A stretch of 64,000 nt of DNA. It comes from Symsagittifera roscoffensis. Lineage: Eukaryota > Xenacoelomorpha > Acoela > Convolutidae. The translations under genes and the position numbers were made by a program. Of the stretch, positions 29,796-41,159 are shown in pieces. Each line of letters starts with the position of its first letter. Position 1 is the first letter of the stretch. A model generated the notes under the pieces. The model made no database searches and was not told the DNA's origin. It saw nothing but the letters and a program-made list of their open reading frames with translations. The stretch covers positions 17,855,275 through 17,919,274 of the forward strand of contig NC_087066.1 of assembly GCF_963678635.1 (NCBI RefSeq), read 5' to 3'.

Positions 29796-32700
29796 TTAGT
29801 CTATGCTGAGGTCTAACAGGTTCTGGTTTGTATCAGACGTACTACAAACTTTACTGGGTTCATCTGGTTTGCTAGTGTTTGCACACGACACCGGTGACTC
29901 ATCTGGAGATTTTGAATCCTCATCCTCGCTTTTAATATATGTGATTTTGGACTCCTTGAAGATGCTCAAAAACTCATTCAGCTCTTCAGGGTCATAATTG
30001 GTACTCGTATGAACTATGATTTGACAGAACACTCTGACTCTCGAAATAACATTATAAAGAGATCGGAGCATTTTTGTGTCCATATCGGAGAACTCAAAAA
30101 ATATTACACACGTTCCAAATTCGGTGGAGTAAATATTTTGTTCTGAGGGGCTGACGTGAGCACAAAGTGGTTTTTTCAACAAACTGTTCACTAAAGTAGA
30201 AAAATTCTTAAATTCTGCAGAATATTCTGAACTGACATTGAAAAAAAAGCAGTCAACTGCTTCTTCGCAAGTAAACTGAACGTAAAATGACACAAATTGA
30301 GCAAGCGATTTGCTGTGCAAGGTTTTCATAACATATATTTCTGTTTGAGGCCCGTGAATCAAATGTCCCGGGCTTGGATGGTGGGAAAATTCTGGATGAT
30401 CAGACGTGAAGTTTTGATGTGTTTTTTCTTTCAGTGTAATAGCTTCTGATAAACTTTTCAAGTTAGTCACAATATTCCATGTACTTCGATAATTGAGGTT
30501 TAGTGAAGAAATATCAAAGCCTTCAAAATTCGGTTTGAAAACTTCATCGCGCAACAAATGACTTTGGTTATAGTCTACGGCTATACAGGCACATTTCAAA
30601 GATGATATGGCAGTTTTTAATGCATGCGCGTCATCGACATAAGCAACAAGATTTGGACTTGTATTTTGTAGAAGTAATCGGGTATTCGAGTCCTGATTAC
30701 TTGTACTGCAATGAACAATTCCAATACGACTCTCGAAAAAAACACGTTCACTGAAATCGTTTTCCGAAATATCTGCACAGTAAATTTTAGCCCGTTCAAA
30801 AATTGTTTTATATTCAAGTAATTTTGTTTCATTGAAAACTATTAGAAGCAGTTTTTTCGCCTTATCTGTTGTTAAGCTTTGATACAGAAGTCTTGCAATG
30901 AGAATCAAACTTTTTCCCGATCCTGCGCATCCAGTGATGACCAAGTTTTTCGATGTATTTTCGAATGCTTCCTTCTGGTTTTTGGTGATAAATTTTATTC
31001 CCAGAATATCGTGGAAAATATTTATTTTGTTAACTCCTTTTGTATCTGTCACGCTTACATCTGCCGAAGCTAAATCACTTGTTCTGTATACATCAGACTT
31101 CAGTTTTCTGTTTTTACTGAGGAAAGTTATTTCGCTATCTTTGAGCTTGTTGTCTATATCGGTTAATGTCCGTACAAAACGCATAGCAGAATTGTCAAAA
31201 TTGTTACCTCTTTTTGAGTCTAAAGGACAACATAGCGACGGTTAATCAAGCCATTATTTGAGCAATTACAGTGTACAAAAACAGTACCTTATTCGCTCAA
31301 TCTGAGGAAAAGCTTTTAAAAATTTAAAAAGCATCAAAAATCTGACAAAATCAACAAGCAAGTGAAAAAATTAGAAACTTTTAATATTTCACAATATGGT
31401 GGCTGCTAAGCTGTGAATTGAAAGACTTATTCCTATTGTACACTTCGGCTTGTTTTTCCGTCGGCTTGATGTCCCTTACCTCCTGTTGTTAACCATAGAG
31501 CCCGTAAGGCGTTTCTAAGCAGATTGATGTCACCTGTTATCTCCTCAAAGTTCCATTTAGTCTTGTCGTTTATTTCTTTTTGCCACCATTTTGCAAATTC
31601 TTGCAAGTCACTCTTGAATATGCAACCAATTTCGCAACTGCCAGTATTCGATTGATAATTGATACCAGGGAAGGCCACATAACGATATAATCTAATTGAA
31701 TCAGATTTGCTTTCTAACTTTTTCTCACTGGTTTCCTGATTATCCACCTTCGTTTCGTCAGTTTTTGATGACTCATCCGTTATTCCTTTAATAACAGTAA
31801 TCAGTTTTTTTATTTGCTTTTCTGCCGAAGCTATAAAACCTGACATTGACTCAGTTGATATTTCTTTTTCGGCATTTTTCACTTCAATGAGCACAATGTA
31901 GTCTGGTCCAAGAACGACGAAATCATTTTCACCTTCATCTGAGTGCAAAACATTTTTGTTACAATTAGGTTTTTCTTTTTTCTGTGAACAATTTTTTGGG
32001 TCATGATTGGACTCCCACATCCTGAACTGGTAATGCGAGTACTTCATACCGTGAATTACGGTCAAGTTTTCACCTTTTAATTTTTCAAGAGCACGGTAAA
32101 CTTCCACTTCGGCCTCGTAGTCTTGTTGTTTTGTAAAGTCATTTAAATTTTGGCTTTTTTGATCTTCTGGATAGAGGTCAATATAACTTTGATTGGGACA
32201 GACTGGAATCATTTGAGGATGATTATTACCAAAGCACGCAAGGGAAAATGTTTCCAGCACATCATTTTTCACTGAAATGTAATCTTTTTTGCTGCTCATC
32301 TTTTTTGCTATCTTAGTTTGGCGGTAAGAGCTCAGAAGCTCATTGGGCGTCATAAAAAGCTTCCTGAAATTCTCATCGTCCCAAAAAAACTTTACAGACG
32401 CTGCAAGTTCCTTGATTTCATTTTCTTCTGGTTGTTCATTGTCAGAAAAAATGTCAAACACCATTTTAGCGATTTCCAGTAATGATTCTTCTTTGCCATC
32501 GGTAAGACAGTCTAGAGTCTTTTTCGAAAACTGTTGAAACAAGTTCTCATAGACTTTCGGCTGATGCAATTCAAATGGAACTTTTACGTCATCGTTTCTG
32601 TGACTCCACAGCGCAAACATCGTTTTCTGAATCAGATCGATGTCTCCATAAACAAGTTTGCCTTGGTTGGAACTTGGTGCCAGGATATTTCTATCCCACC

Positions 32701-33379
32701 AGGAATTGAAATCTAGATAATCAGTATCTCTCATAAGCTTAAGCTCTGACATTTGGTTGTAATTCTTCAGAGCCTTGTCTAGGTCTAATGGCGGCAATAA
32801 AATAGTTTGAAAAAACTTATATTGATCGGACACATCTGATGCATTTCCACACATATCTTTTTTGCCAATTCGATCGATCAACTGAAATGCTGTTCGTTGA
32901 TTGGACAATTTTTTCTTGATTGTATCCGGCTTAATCATGTTTCTTGGATGAGTGTCAATCGCCACTATACACTTAGGCGCAATTATCAGGAAGTCAATCT
33001 TACCCATATCCGTCGAGTTATGATCGCTTGAACAATTTGGAATATCGTCGCTTTTGGCGCATTTTTCTGGATCATGTTTTGGATCCCACATATAGAACTG
33101 ATTGTGGTTAAATGTAATTCCATGCAAAACCAGAACTGGTTGTCGAAGAGTTTTCAGGGCATTGTAGATGATTTTGTTGCAGGTGTCCTCGTGTCGGTTG
33201 TATAAATCTGGGCGCAATGGAAGTTGTTCTAATACAGTGCTGCTTACTTCGGGGAAAAATAAAGGCAGGTGTTTAGCTTCACAATTTTTTTGAAATAGCT
33301 TTTCTCCATTTTCAATGAAATCTTGCTTGGTTTTGAACTGCAAATTGCTTTCATATATCGGGGTTTTTCTTCTAATCAT
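29796..33379 (-). CDS. Two NERD-like nuclease repeats fused to an SF1-helicase-like ATPase
   Basis: Two exons, 33,379-31,480 and 31,219-29,796, joined across a 260-bp intron (donor GGAG|GTAAGG, acceptor CCTTTAG|ACTC). The phase fits exactly, giving about 1,107 residues. Repeat 1 (about 60-260): E64, VLHG 84-87, MWDPKHDPEKC 97-107, IDF with D129, then IDTH 141-144. Repeat 2 (about 420-630) has the same order: E422/E424, VIHG 441-444, MWESNHDPKNC 454-464, ENDF with D486, and EVK 499-501, a complete PD-(D/E)XK signature. Each repeat ends in a WW...GDI(D/N)L...ALW segment. The helicase part has Walker A GCAGSGKS (730-737), VDDAH (828-832), VDYNQS (847-852), NYRST (876-880) and YNVISRVRV (1022-1030), matching motifs I, II, III, IV and VI of UvrD/DUF2075-type SF1 ATPases. 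NERD-plus-helicase architecture is known from prokaryotes. Here repeat 1 lacks the catalytic EVK. The acidic Ser-rich tail is probably disordered. Predicted role: nucleic-acid cleavage or remodelling, perhaps defence; function is inference. It is the most intact long gene in the window. Confidence 0.85.
31220..31479 (-). other. Intron of the NERD-helicase gene
   Basis: It begins GTAAGGGAC and ends TGTTGTCCTTTAG on the minus strand. Removing it joins a phase-1 codon (G|AC) and continues the reading frame into DSKRGNNFDNSAMRF and the helicase domain without a stop. Reading through the intron would give the NERD part alone with a short tail (GKGHQADGKTSRSVQ). Confidence 0.8.
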
Positions 33380-33469
33380 GATTTTTGTAATCTTAATCCA
33401 TAGCTGTCAGGGCAAAATTTTTTTCAGGAAGAATCGAATTTACGGTTGAAGTAGTCAAATTTTCTGTCC

Positions 33470-34110
33470 CAATTTGTTCAGCGTGATTTTACATTTAAAA
33501 AGTGTTCAAATAAAATGTGTTCGTCAGGCGTTCTATAATTTGACAGAATCGACAGCTTGTTTCAATCGCTTCTACCCAAAACTGAGATCGGCTGTGTTCG
33601 ACCCAAGCAAAATTGACCGAATGATACTGTCTCCGATAGTGTCCGTGAAAATATTTTTGTTCGTTCCGTTCAATCAAAAAAATTGTGTTCGACTCAAGAA
33701 AATTACTTTGACCGAACAAATTTTTGTTCAACTGTGTTCGACTCAAGTAAGCTACGCTTCTACTCCTATCAAAATTTTAATTTTGGAGCAAATCGACAGA
33801 TTGAAATTGTGTTTGACCGTGTTCAACCCAAAACACTATGCTTCAACTGACGTCTGTGCTATTTTTTATACGATTCGACCCAATATGCCTAAGGTTTCAT
33901 AATGAAATTTTGGTGCAAGATTATATGCATTTTACTTCCGAGTTCTCCTCAGGCTTTGACTACCTTTCGACATAGTGCTCAGTCAATGTTTCGACTATGA
34001 TCTGAGTTTGCGTTCGGTGGATGGGCTGTTTTTGACACAGTCAGTGCCTTCAAACACAGTCAGTGCTTTCAATCAATTTGGTCGAAACTTAGGCCGAACA
34101 CTTCGATCTG
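33470..34110. repeat. Low-complexity GTTCGAC/GACCGAA-rich stretch
   Basis: Recurring GTGTTCGACYCAAG, TTGACCGAACA and CGACAGA motifs upstream of the NERD-helicase gene. The words resemble the TCGGTCGAA minisatellite at 48,470 but without regular spacing. A 142-codon plus-strand ORF here is probably a product of the repeat composition. The promoter of the minus-strand gene should lie within this interval; no TATA box was assigned. Confidence 0.4.
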
Positions 34111-34712
34111 TGTATCATGCAAAAAAGTAGAGCAATAGCAAAACAGGTATGTTAAAACGAATAACTGCTCGTTCAAAAAAGTTTTTTGACAAGATGTTTA
34201 AAAAATGCCAAAAAATATTTTTATATTTTGGTCAACAGCTCAACAGAAGCTCTGTATATTGTAACTGAAACAATTTTGAGTAAATGTTGAGAGCATCGAA
34301 AAAAATGGTTTCTGCATTGGTGTAAGCCACACGTTGTTGTACATGTTTTATTTGCTTTGACTTGTCACCAACTCAAATACGACTACCGAGCTTGGTAACA
34401 CCAATAATCAACATGCAATCTTTTCATATACTCTTCAGTTCATACAGAAAAAGCTTTCAAAGATGCTACAGTACATACAAAAAAACTGTTTTAGATAGGC
34501 TATTCTGGACGTTTAATACACTTCTGAGTTGTAAAAATTGGCGTCAAAACGAAAAATAATAGAAATTTACCGTATCAAATATCAATTTTTAATTGTTCTT
34601 CTATCCTTTTGACACAAAATAACAGAATATATATGCTTGGGATTTTTCTTTCAATTTGAAACCATCCTCTACTTATTAATTAATGTTTTTGAAATGGATT
34701 GATCTCAAATTT

Positions 34713-35259
34713 AACAAAACTGCTCGTATCAGGGCGAAGCCCTGAATGTTCAGACTGCCTTTTAAGGTTTATGGAGCAGCAGCAATAACGTAAAAAAATT
34801 AAATGAAATAAAATAAAATGAAATTGTTTTTTTCTAAAATTTGAATTTTTTTTTGAAAATCATCCCCCCACACGCCATAGAAAGTACAAAAAGATAGATT
34901 TAGTTCCTTGTAATAAATCAATTATGGCAAATAAGCTTCGTTCAACCAATTTAGAACGATTTATAAGACGGATTGAATCTCCCCTTACGCGTTAAAAGCG
35001 CGAATCATATCGCGCGTTAATTGTCCCAAATTGGTCAAAATGGCCAAAATGGCAATCTTTAAACCCTCATAACTTTACGAAAAATGATCACCGGTGAAAT
35101 ATCGTTTCAAATTTAAGCTCAGGACAACAATACTTTTTGAATGATACAAAAAAATTCCGTCAAAAATGGCTAAATAAAAAGTCGAAATTTGTCTGAAGAA
35201 AAAAAAAACCCACCCCGAGCACAAATATTCCGTTACTTTCGTATCGAAAATCGGAACAA
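34713..35259 (-). mobile_element. HINE-like repeat, copy H5
   Basis: Full minus copy with both terminal hairpins and the TTACGCGTTAAAAGCGCGAATCATATCGCGCG middle. Confidence 0.65.
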
Positions 35260-35289
35260 AAAGATTTTTCCGCTGCAATTTTTTTTATC

Positions 35290-35725
35290 AGATTTTAATT
35301 GACGCCTAGCAAATTACTCAAACTTAGTGTTCCAATTTTAACCAAGCCTTTTAAAATTTTTTTTTTACAACATCTCAAAGAAATTCTTATCTTGAGCTCA
35401 AATTTAAAAAGTTAATTCACTTGTAATCATTTCTACTAAAAATATGGGGTTTTGAAAGTTGCTAATTTGGAATGATTAACGCGCAATGTTTTGCATTCTT
35501 ATAATATGTGTAAGCGCGGAAGACTAATGCGTTTCAAATTAAATTGGGGCATTTAGTCGCACTAGTAAGATGCATCACTTGGTAGTTCGCATTAGCGTGT
35601 GGGGAATACATTGAAGAACAAAGAAACATGCTTCTTTTAATTATTTTTTCGATGATTTTGTAAATTGGTCTTAAAGTGCATTCGGAACATTCAGCGCTTC
35701 GCTCTGATATACAAGAAGTCGGGTT
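35290..35725 (+). mobile_element. Degenerate HINE-like copy, inverted relative to H5
   Basis: Ends ATTCGGAACATTCAGCGCTTCGCTCTGATATACAAGAAGTC in plus orientation. It abuts the TTGTT end of H5, repeating the head-to-head arrangement of H3/H4. Confidence 0.5.
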
Positions 35726-36299
35726 CAGCCTACAACTTCTTTTAAATTGGTTTGCGGTGCGTACATTGATCCAATTAATGTGTCAATAGATATGACTTTT
35801 TACTTCAGACTGAGCGTTGGAAAAGGTTTCTCAAAACTTCAAATTTTATCATTGTTTAAGCGATTGTCAGTTTTGAAACTGATTTAACTTCAAAATTCCA
35901 AAGACAGCCAAAACTTTCCAGAGCTTCACCATGATACTAGGATTGTTGAACGTGCTTCTGGGTCATCAGTGGCAAGTTTGCAAGGTGGCAACTCAATTAA
36001 TGACTAGAAAAATTGAGGCTATTGTCCTTACAGTACTTTTTCCCTTTTTCCAGACAGTTTTTTTTAATCCTGAGCTGATGTCAACCTCCTAGATTGCCGA
36101 TTGTTTTTAACTTGTAATTTTTCAAAGAAATAGCTTGCACTTCTATTATGCATGCTTCTAAATGCATGCTTCTAAAACAAGTTCATCCGTGGTGTACATA
36201 TAAAAATAGAAGATAGTTTCCAAAAAACAAATTTCAGTAATCAATTTTTTATTTTCTCCTAAAATTGGGAAGAAGTTTGTGTTCAATGTGCTTTAGCTA

Positions 36300-36690
36300 G
36301 TTGTTTTCGTTCCGACTTTTGAAGAAAGTGACCGATTTTTTGTGCGCAAGGCGGATTATATTTTTTCTCCAGACCTTGTTTTTGACTGAAATAACTGTGT
36401 TTGACTGAAATTTTCTATATCAATTAAAAGTGATTGTTGTCCTGAAGTGATCGTAAATAGACAACTGTGATTATTTTCATAAAATTATGAGCTTTTTAAG
36501 ATTGGAAAAGTGTGATTTCAATTTGAGAAAATGTTGTGATTTGAGAAAATGTGTGATTTGAGAAAATGTTCATAAAATTATGAGCTTTTAAAAATTGGAT
36601 TATTGGCCAAATTAGGACAATTAACGCTCGATATGTTTTGCGCTATTTTTGCGTAAGCAGAGATTTAATCCATCATAGAAATCGTTCCAA
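36300..36690 (+). mobile_element. Degenerate HINE-like copy
   Basis: Starts CGTTCCGACTTTTGAAGAAAGTGACCG and contains GGACAATTAACGCTCGATATGTTTTGCGC. A short internal duplication (TGTGATTTGAGAAAATG, about three times) lies at about 36,508-36,570. The 3' hairpin is missing. Confidence 0.5.
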
Positions 36691-36782
36691 ATTGAAATGA
36701 TTCAGACTGTCTGGTCTCTGAAATACTTTGCTATAGACAAAGAATCACAATTGGCACTTTAGATATTAACTATTGTTATTAT

Positions 36783-37280
36783 TGTTCCGACTTTCGATAC
36801 GAAAGTAACGGAATATTTGTGCTCGGGGTGGTTTTTTTTTCTTCAGACAAATTTCGACTTTTTAACTAGCCATTTTTGACGGAATTTTTCACAAATCATT
36901 CGAAAAGTATTGTTGTTCTGAGCTTAAATTTGAAAAAATATTTCACCTGTGATCATTTTTTGTAAAGCCATGGGGGTTTAAAGATTGGCATTTTGGCCAA
37001 TTTGGGACAATTAACGCATGATATAATTCGCTCTACTAACACGTAAGCGGAGAGTTAATCCGTCTTAGAAATCGTTCCAAATTGGTTATTTGCCATACAT
37101 GTTACAAGGTGCGAAATCTATCCTTTTGTTCTTTATATGGCGTGTTGGGGGATGATTTTCATAATAAAAAAATCAAGTTTCAAAAAAAAATTTCATTTTG
37201 TTTTATTACATTTAACTTTTTAAAGTTATTACTGCCCCATAAATCTTAAAAGGCTTCGCCCTGATACGAACAGTCTTGTT
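36783..37280 (+). mobile_element. HINE-like repeat, copy H6
   Basis: Starts TGTTCCGACTTTCGATACGAAAGTAACGG. The end is shortened (AAAGGCTTCGCCCTGATACGAACAGTCTTGTT), missing the GTCGGAACATTCA part. A further isolated end (CGGAACGCTCAGGGCTTCGTCTTGGCACGAGCAGTC) lies at about 37,335-37,385. Confidence 0.6.
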
Positions 37281-38160
37281 ATTTTTTCTATTTTTATCAA
37301 TTTCTTCAAGTAAACATTACTCCTTAGTGCTTGAAAGGTTCGCGGAACGCTCAGGGCTTCGTCTTGGCACGAGCAGTCCGGTTTTGTTTTCCGCGCAAAA
37401 TCAGGAACCACAAACAGTCATCGAATGGGTTGGGTGATATATCAATTGAAAGCCCTACCTGTAGAAATGACTCCACGGCTATCGCTTCATTTGGAAGAAC
37501 AGGTTTTGATAATTTTCCCTGCAAAAGCAGCTGCGTCCTAGTTTTTGTACAAGAATTGGCATGATATTAGGAAAAATCAAAATTGAGATTCCGATAGTTC
37601 TTTGCAAACCTTTTTTCAAAAAGCTGCTTCACCAATTCTGAGTTTAATGGTTCAATCGAGAGAATATGATGATTCTGTTTGCTTTCTGCAAAAAATGTTT
37701 TCTGCAAAAAAATTACGTCCTATTTTTTGCAGAAAAGCTGGTTTAGCCTAAAGAAAATTTCAATTTTCAAGTTTTTTTTTGGGAAAATTTCACATTTATC
37801 TACCTTGCTAAATTTGATATTGAGTTGACTTGAAGGAACAGGTAAAAAAAATAATCAGGTTGTAAGAACGTGGATAAACATCAAACTGAATATTGTCGTG
37901 AAGTGACAGAACAGAGGTTATTAATGTTTTTAAAAAAAAACGGGAAAAAATGCGAAATCGACTGCAAAAGAATGACGAAATCCAATCCTACAATGAAATC
38001 TATGAATTCAACTAGGTTGAATTGTCTCATTGAATTGTGCATGACCCGCTTGATGCTCTAAATATTGTAAAACAAAATAAGCTTTACTCGGTTTAATTGC
38101 AAAAACGGACAGACTTTTTCTCAATAAATTTTAGGCCATTTATTCGTTGTTTCGGAGTTT

Positions 38161-38311
38161 TCACCCGGCAGCGTTGAGTACTTTCCAGCCTGCTGGAGTC
38201 TTTGTGTGGACTCCTATGGTCTTCACCTCAAATTCACACATCTTTTCTTTTGTCATGGCTTTCTTGGGAGTCACGAGTGATCCATCATTTTTAGCGCCTA
38301 TGTGGTGGTAC
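38161..38311 (-). CDS. Trefoil B, last exon
   Basis: Acceptor GATTTTCAG|GTACCACC enters in phase 2. It translates YHHIGAKNDGSLVTPKKAM, then CEFEVKTIGVHTKTPAGWKV and NAAG before TGA. Same length class, phase and sequence as the last exon of trefoil A, confirming paralogy. The preceding exon is 6.4 kb away at 44,740. Confidence 0.75.
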
Positions 38312-38932
38312 CTGAAAATCTCAAGAATTCAGTCGGTCATGTATAAACTAATTATTTATACTAGTTGGTTATAGCTATTTCTTAAATTTCTGAAGCTTTT
38401 CAAAAACTGAAAATCCTTAGAGTTTTTGCTAACGAATAAAAATTACTACAATCCTCGCGCAAATGATAATATTTGATATATTCAAAAATAAATTTCAATC
38501 GATTGAAAGAAACTTGGAAAATTTCCAATCGGCGGAAATTGTCACCACAACATGCGAAACTAATAGAACCAAAAACATAATTTTTTGCTCTGACTTTCGA
38601 AGAAAGTGACGGGTTTTTGATGAACTATCAGTTAAAAGAACTTTTCAACTAGTTATTAAGCACATTTTTTTTCCCATACATTTCAAAAGATAGTCCCTTA
38701 AGCTATTTTTTTAAAAAAACCTCGTACGTTTTGTAATGTTGAGGGGATTTGAAAATTTTCCATTTGAACACTCGGGACTGGATAGTCTATTCGCGCGGTA
38801 CTTAAAAGATTCGCTTAACGCATAACGTAGGATGCGAAAGAATCCAAGACGAAGTTTTATGCTGCGAAGCTGAGTCGATGATGTCATGACAAAACGAGAC
38901 AATTTAGCCAAAAAAGATAAAATGATACTAAC

Positions 38933-39042
38933 TTCTGAGTTTTTTTCTGGTGGTCTTACAACCAGTTGATCACTTTTGGCAGTAAAAAAAGGATGTTTGG
39001 TAGCAAAATAGTGCCCTTCTAAGCTTCCAATGCAATTTTTGC
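38933..39042 (-). CDS. Candidate exon with trefoil-like strand, inside the trefoil B intron
   Basis: Flanked by acceptor CAATTTTAG|GC and donor CAGAA|GTTAGT. It translates KNCIGSLEGHYFATKHPFFT followed by AKSDQLVVRPPEKN. The GxYxA...F-T-A-x-S-D pattern is reminiscent of fascin/FGF-like trefoil strands. Its phases (in 1, out 0) do not fit between trefoil B exons 2 and 3, so it would belong to another gene or isoform. Support is weak. Confidence 0.3.
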
Positions 39043-40296
39043 CTAAAATTGAGCTCAAAAATTTGATTATCTACGTTTTAATCGGCATTAAAAATTTTTC
39101 GTTCCATTTCTTGAACACCTCGCACTGGAAAAAAGAATGTTTGTACGATGAATTTAATTGTTTACTAAAAATAGATGCGCATAAGCTAAAAGAGGAGTTT
39201 TGTAACCACTCTAATTCTATTCTTTACAACTGGGGGAATCGATTTAGATATCTTTTAAAAATCGTTTTTATGGTCAAAAAACATACCGGCAACCTGCAAT
39301 CAATCTCTGCCAGGCCAGAAATTTGAAGGTTACTCGAGATTTCAAGATGCTGGGTAATTCTGATTTTTCCCAGTTTTTTTTCTTTTTCTGATAAATTTAC
39401 CCTCCCCGCACGAGACTTACTTATATTTTTTTATTCTTCCTTACCTACTCATTAATGTTGACTGGGTTGTTTGGCTCTTTTTAACCCCTTCTGCCCTTTG
39501 GCTCTTGTCTGGGGAACCCTTTAGTTGGTGAGGGTTAACACACTCAAAAAATGCGAGAAAAAAATGTTTTTTTCCCTCCACGAGATCTATTCAAGTTTTG
39601 CATTTTTTCTCGCCTATTTATTAATTTTTACTCGGATGGTTGGTTTTTTTAAACTCCCCCACCTATTGAAAAACGAGACATGTAACAAAACTTGAAACAC
39701 TGTTCGAAAAACCATTTGAAGGAAATAAATTTTTTTTTCAGAAAGTAATGGTTTATTTCTAAGCTAAGAAAAGAATTAGATCATTTCTGTACAGAAAAAA
39801 AAACGAGAAACTTTGGGTAGATAATCTATATGACATTTCTCTCTAGAAAAACAGCCCATGCTGGGTACGGGGCATCCAATCCTATTTTTGCAGCTCTAAC
39901 GAATCGAACACCAAGTTTTCTGTCGGCAGAAACACTACAAGATAATTTTGTTTTGTTTTGTTCGTATAAATTTTTTTTGCCATCTGATACAACTATTGCA
40001 TTGTTCACTCTTTAGCATTACATCTCTGGGTCAAACTTTACGAGGCCAAACTGCTCACTGGATAAGCGTAGTTTTTGGTGATTGTAGGTCTCTGGAATCC
40101 AGAGAGAAATCCTTAAATATGTAAAAAAAAATTCTCTACAATCATCAAAGAAAATGAAAAAACAAAAAAACCAAAAGGAGTGTCCTTGTTGCGGAACTGG
40201 CCTACAATTCACAGTGCACACAGTTTGGCCTCGTAAGGAATGAATCAAATTTGCAACGCTTTTTTAAATCGCTTTTGGCGATTTGAATCATTTTTT

Positions 40297-40680
40297 TCAT
40301 TGGATTTTTTTCCAAGTCTCAATTTGCAGACAACCAATTTCAATTTCTGCAGCAGCAAGGTCGCATAAACTGCCTTCTTGGACAATCACCTCGACATCAG
40401 CATCGTCATCTTGAAGCCCATTTACAGTTAGAGTAGCTTCGACTAACTTCATTCTATTATCTTCTGCTAACACTTCAAGCCCTTGTTGGTGCTTCTGAAG
40501 CACTAACTGGTGTTCTTGTTGTTTTAAACGAAACTTGATTTCATTGAGTACTTCGATCGCTTCTCGGCGGAATTTTGCAACTTTGAGGTCTCGGCTCTTC
40601 TGACTCGTTATAATTGAAGCGGTTTTGTATCGGCCAAGTTCATGCTGACTATTACGAGTTGATGTAAATTGCGAGCAGGC
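40297..40680 (-). CDS. Uncharacterised coiled-coil-like open frame, possible terminal exon
   Basis: An open frame of about 128 codons without a start at its left edge, ending in TGA. It contains helical, charged sequence (LNEIKFRLKQQEHQLVLQKH, EVLAEDNRMKLVEATLTV) and an acidic end (DDDADVEVIV). The other frame just upstream (40,790-40,660) reads LSGITVTHDYDLSKAHLYID. A further short frame from 40,944 reads MNRLLMPRSRLEKELLEYIL. That combination vaguely recalls RbfA-type ribosome factors, but I would not assign it. Splice sites between the pieces were not resolved. Confidence 0.35.
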   Translation of the reverse strand, partial: ACSQFTSTRNSQHELGRYKTASIITSQKSRDLKVAKFRREAIEVLNEIKFRLKQQEHQLVLQKHQQGLEVLAEDNRMKLVEATLTVNGLQDDDADVEVIVQEGSLCDLAAAEIEIGCLQIETWKKIQ

Positions 40681-40779
40681 GTTGGAGTGACCAAAGTTCC
40701 ACTTCGTCCATCGTTTTTATCGATGTACAAATGTGCTTTAGACAGATCATAATCATGTGTCACTGTAATTCCGCTCAGA

Positions 40780-40944
40780 TTCGGAAAGGCTCAAGTGATG
40801 TTGATGTTTAAGTTCGGAGATTTTTTTGTTTCTAGAGACGCATTTTCACAACTTCACACAAAGGTCTTTTTTCTCGATGGACTGGAGGATGTATTCAAGG
40901 AGTTCTTTTTCTAGTCTGCTTCTCGGCATTAGGAGACGATTCAT
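40780..40944 (-). CDS. Candidate first exon of the 40.3-40.9 kb gene
   Basis: The ATG at 40,944 opens MNRLLMPRSRLEKELLEYIL followed by QSIEKKDLCVKL and a TGA, unless spliced earlier. The helical character and position upstream of the LSGITVTHDYDLSKAHLYID segment suggest one gene split by a small intron. Low confidence. Confidence 0.25.
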
Positions 40945-41159
40945 TTTTTTTTGATTTTATGGTGGGTCAATTATGGCTGCACAGGAACTGTTTCGGTATT
41001 TTGGGAACAAGCGAAATCCTATTGTCACGGGCAAAGAACCTGACCGTCAAACAACCCCTGAGCGATGTCACCCGAGCTTAAGAATTGTTTCAGTTCGATG
41101 TTTCCAAACAATGGGGAAGAAGAATCCTGATGAAAGGACCCTGGCGGGGAAGTCGGTGT

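Noticed and set aside
30898-31245. Plus-strand 115-codon ORF
   Set aside because: Antisense shadow of the helicase exon containing Walker A.
29796-33379. Two separate genes (NERD protein and helicase)
   Set aside because: The 260-bp gap has canonical splice signals with matching phase, and the downstream frame is open upstream of its first ATG to the acceptor, so one spliced gene is the simpler reading.
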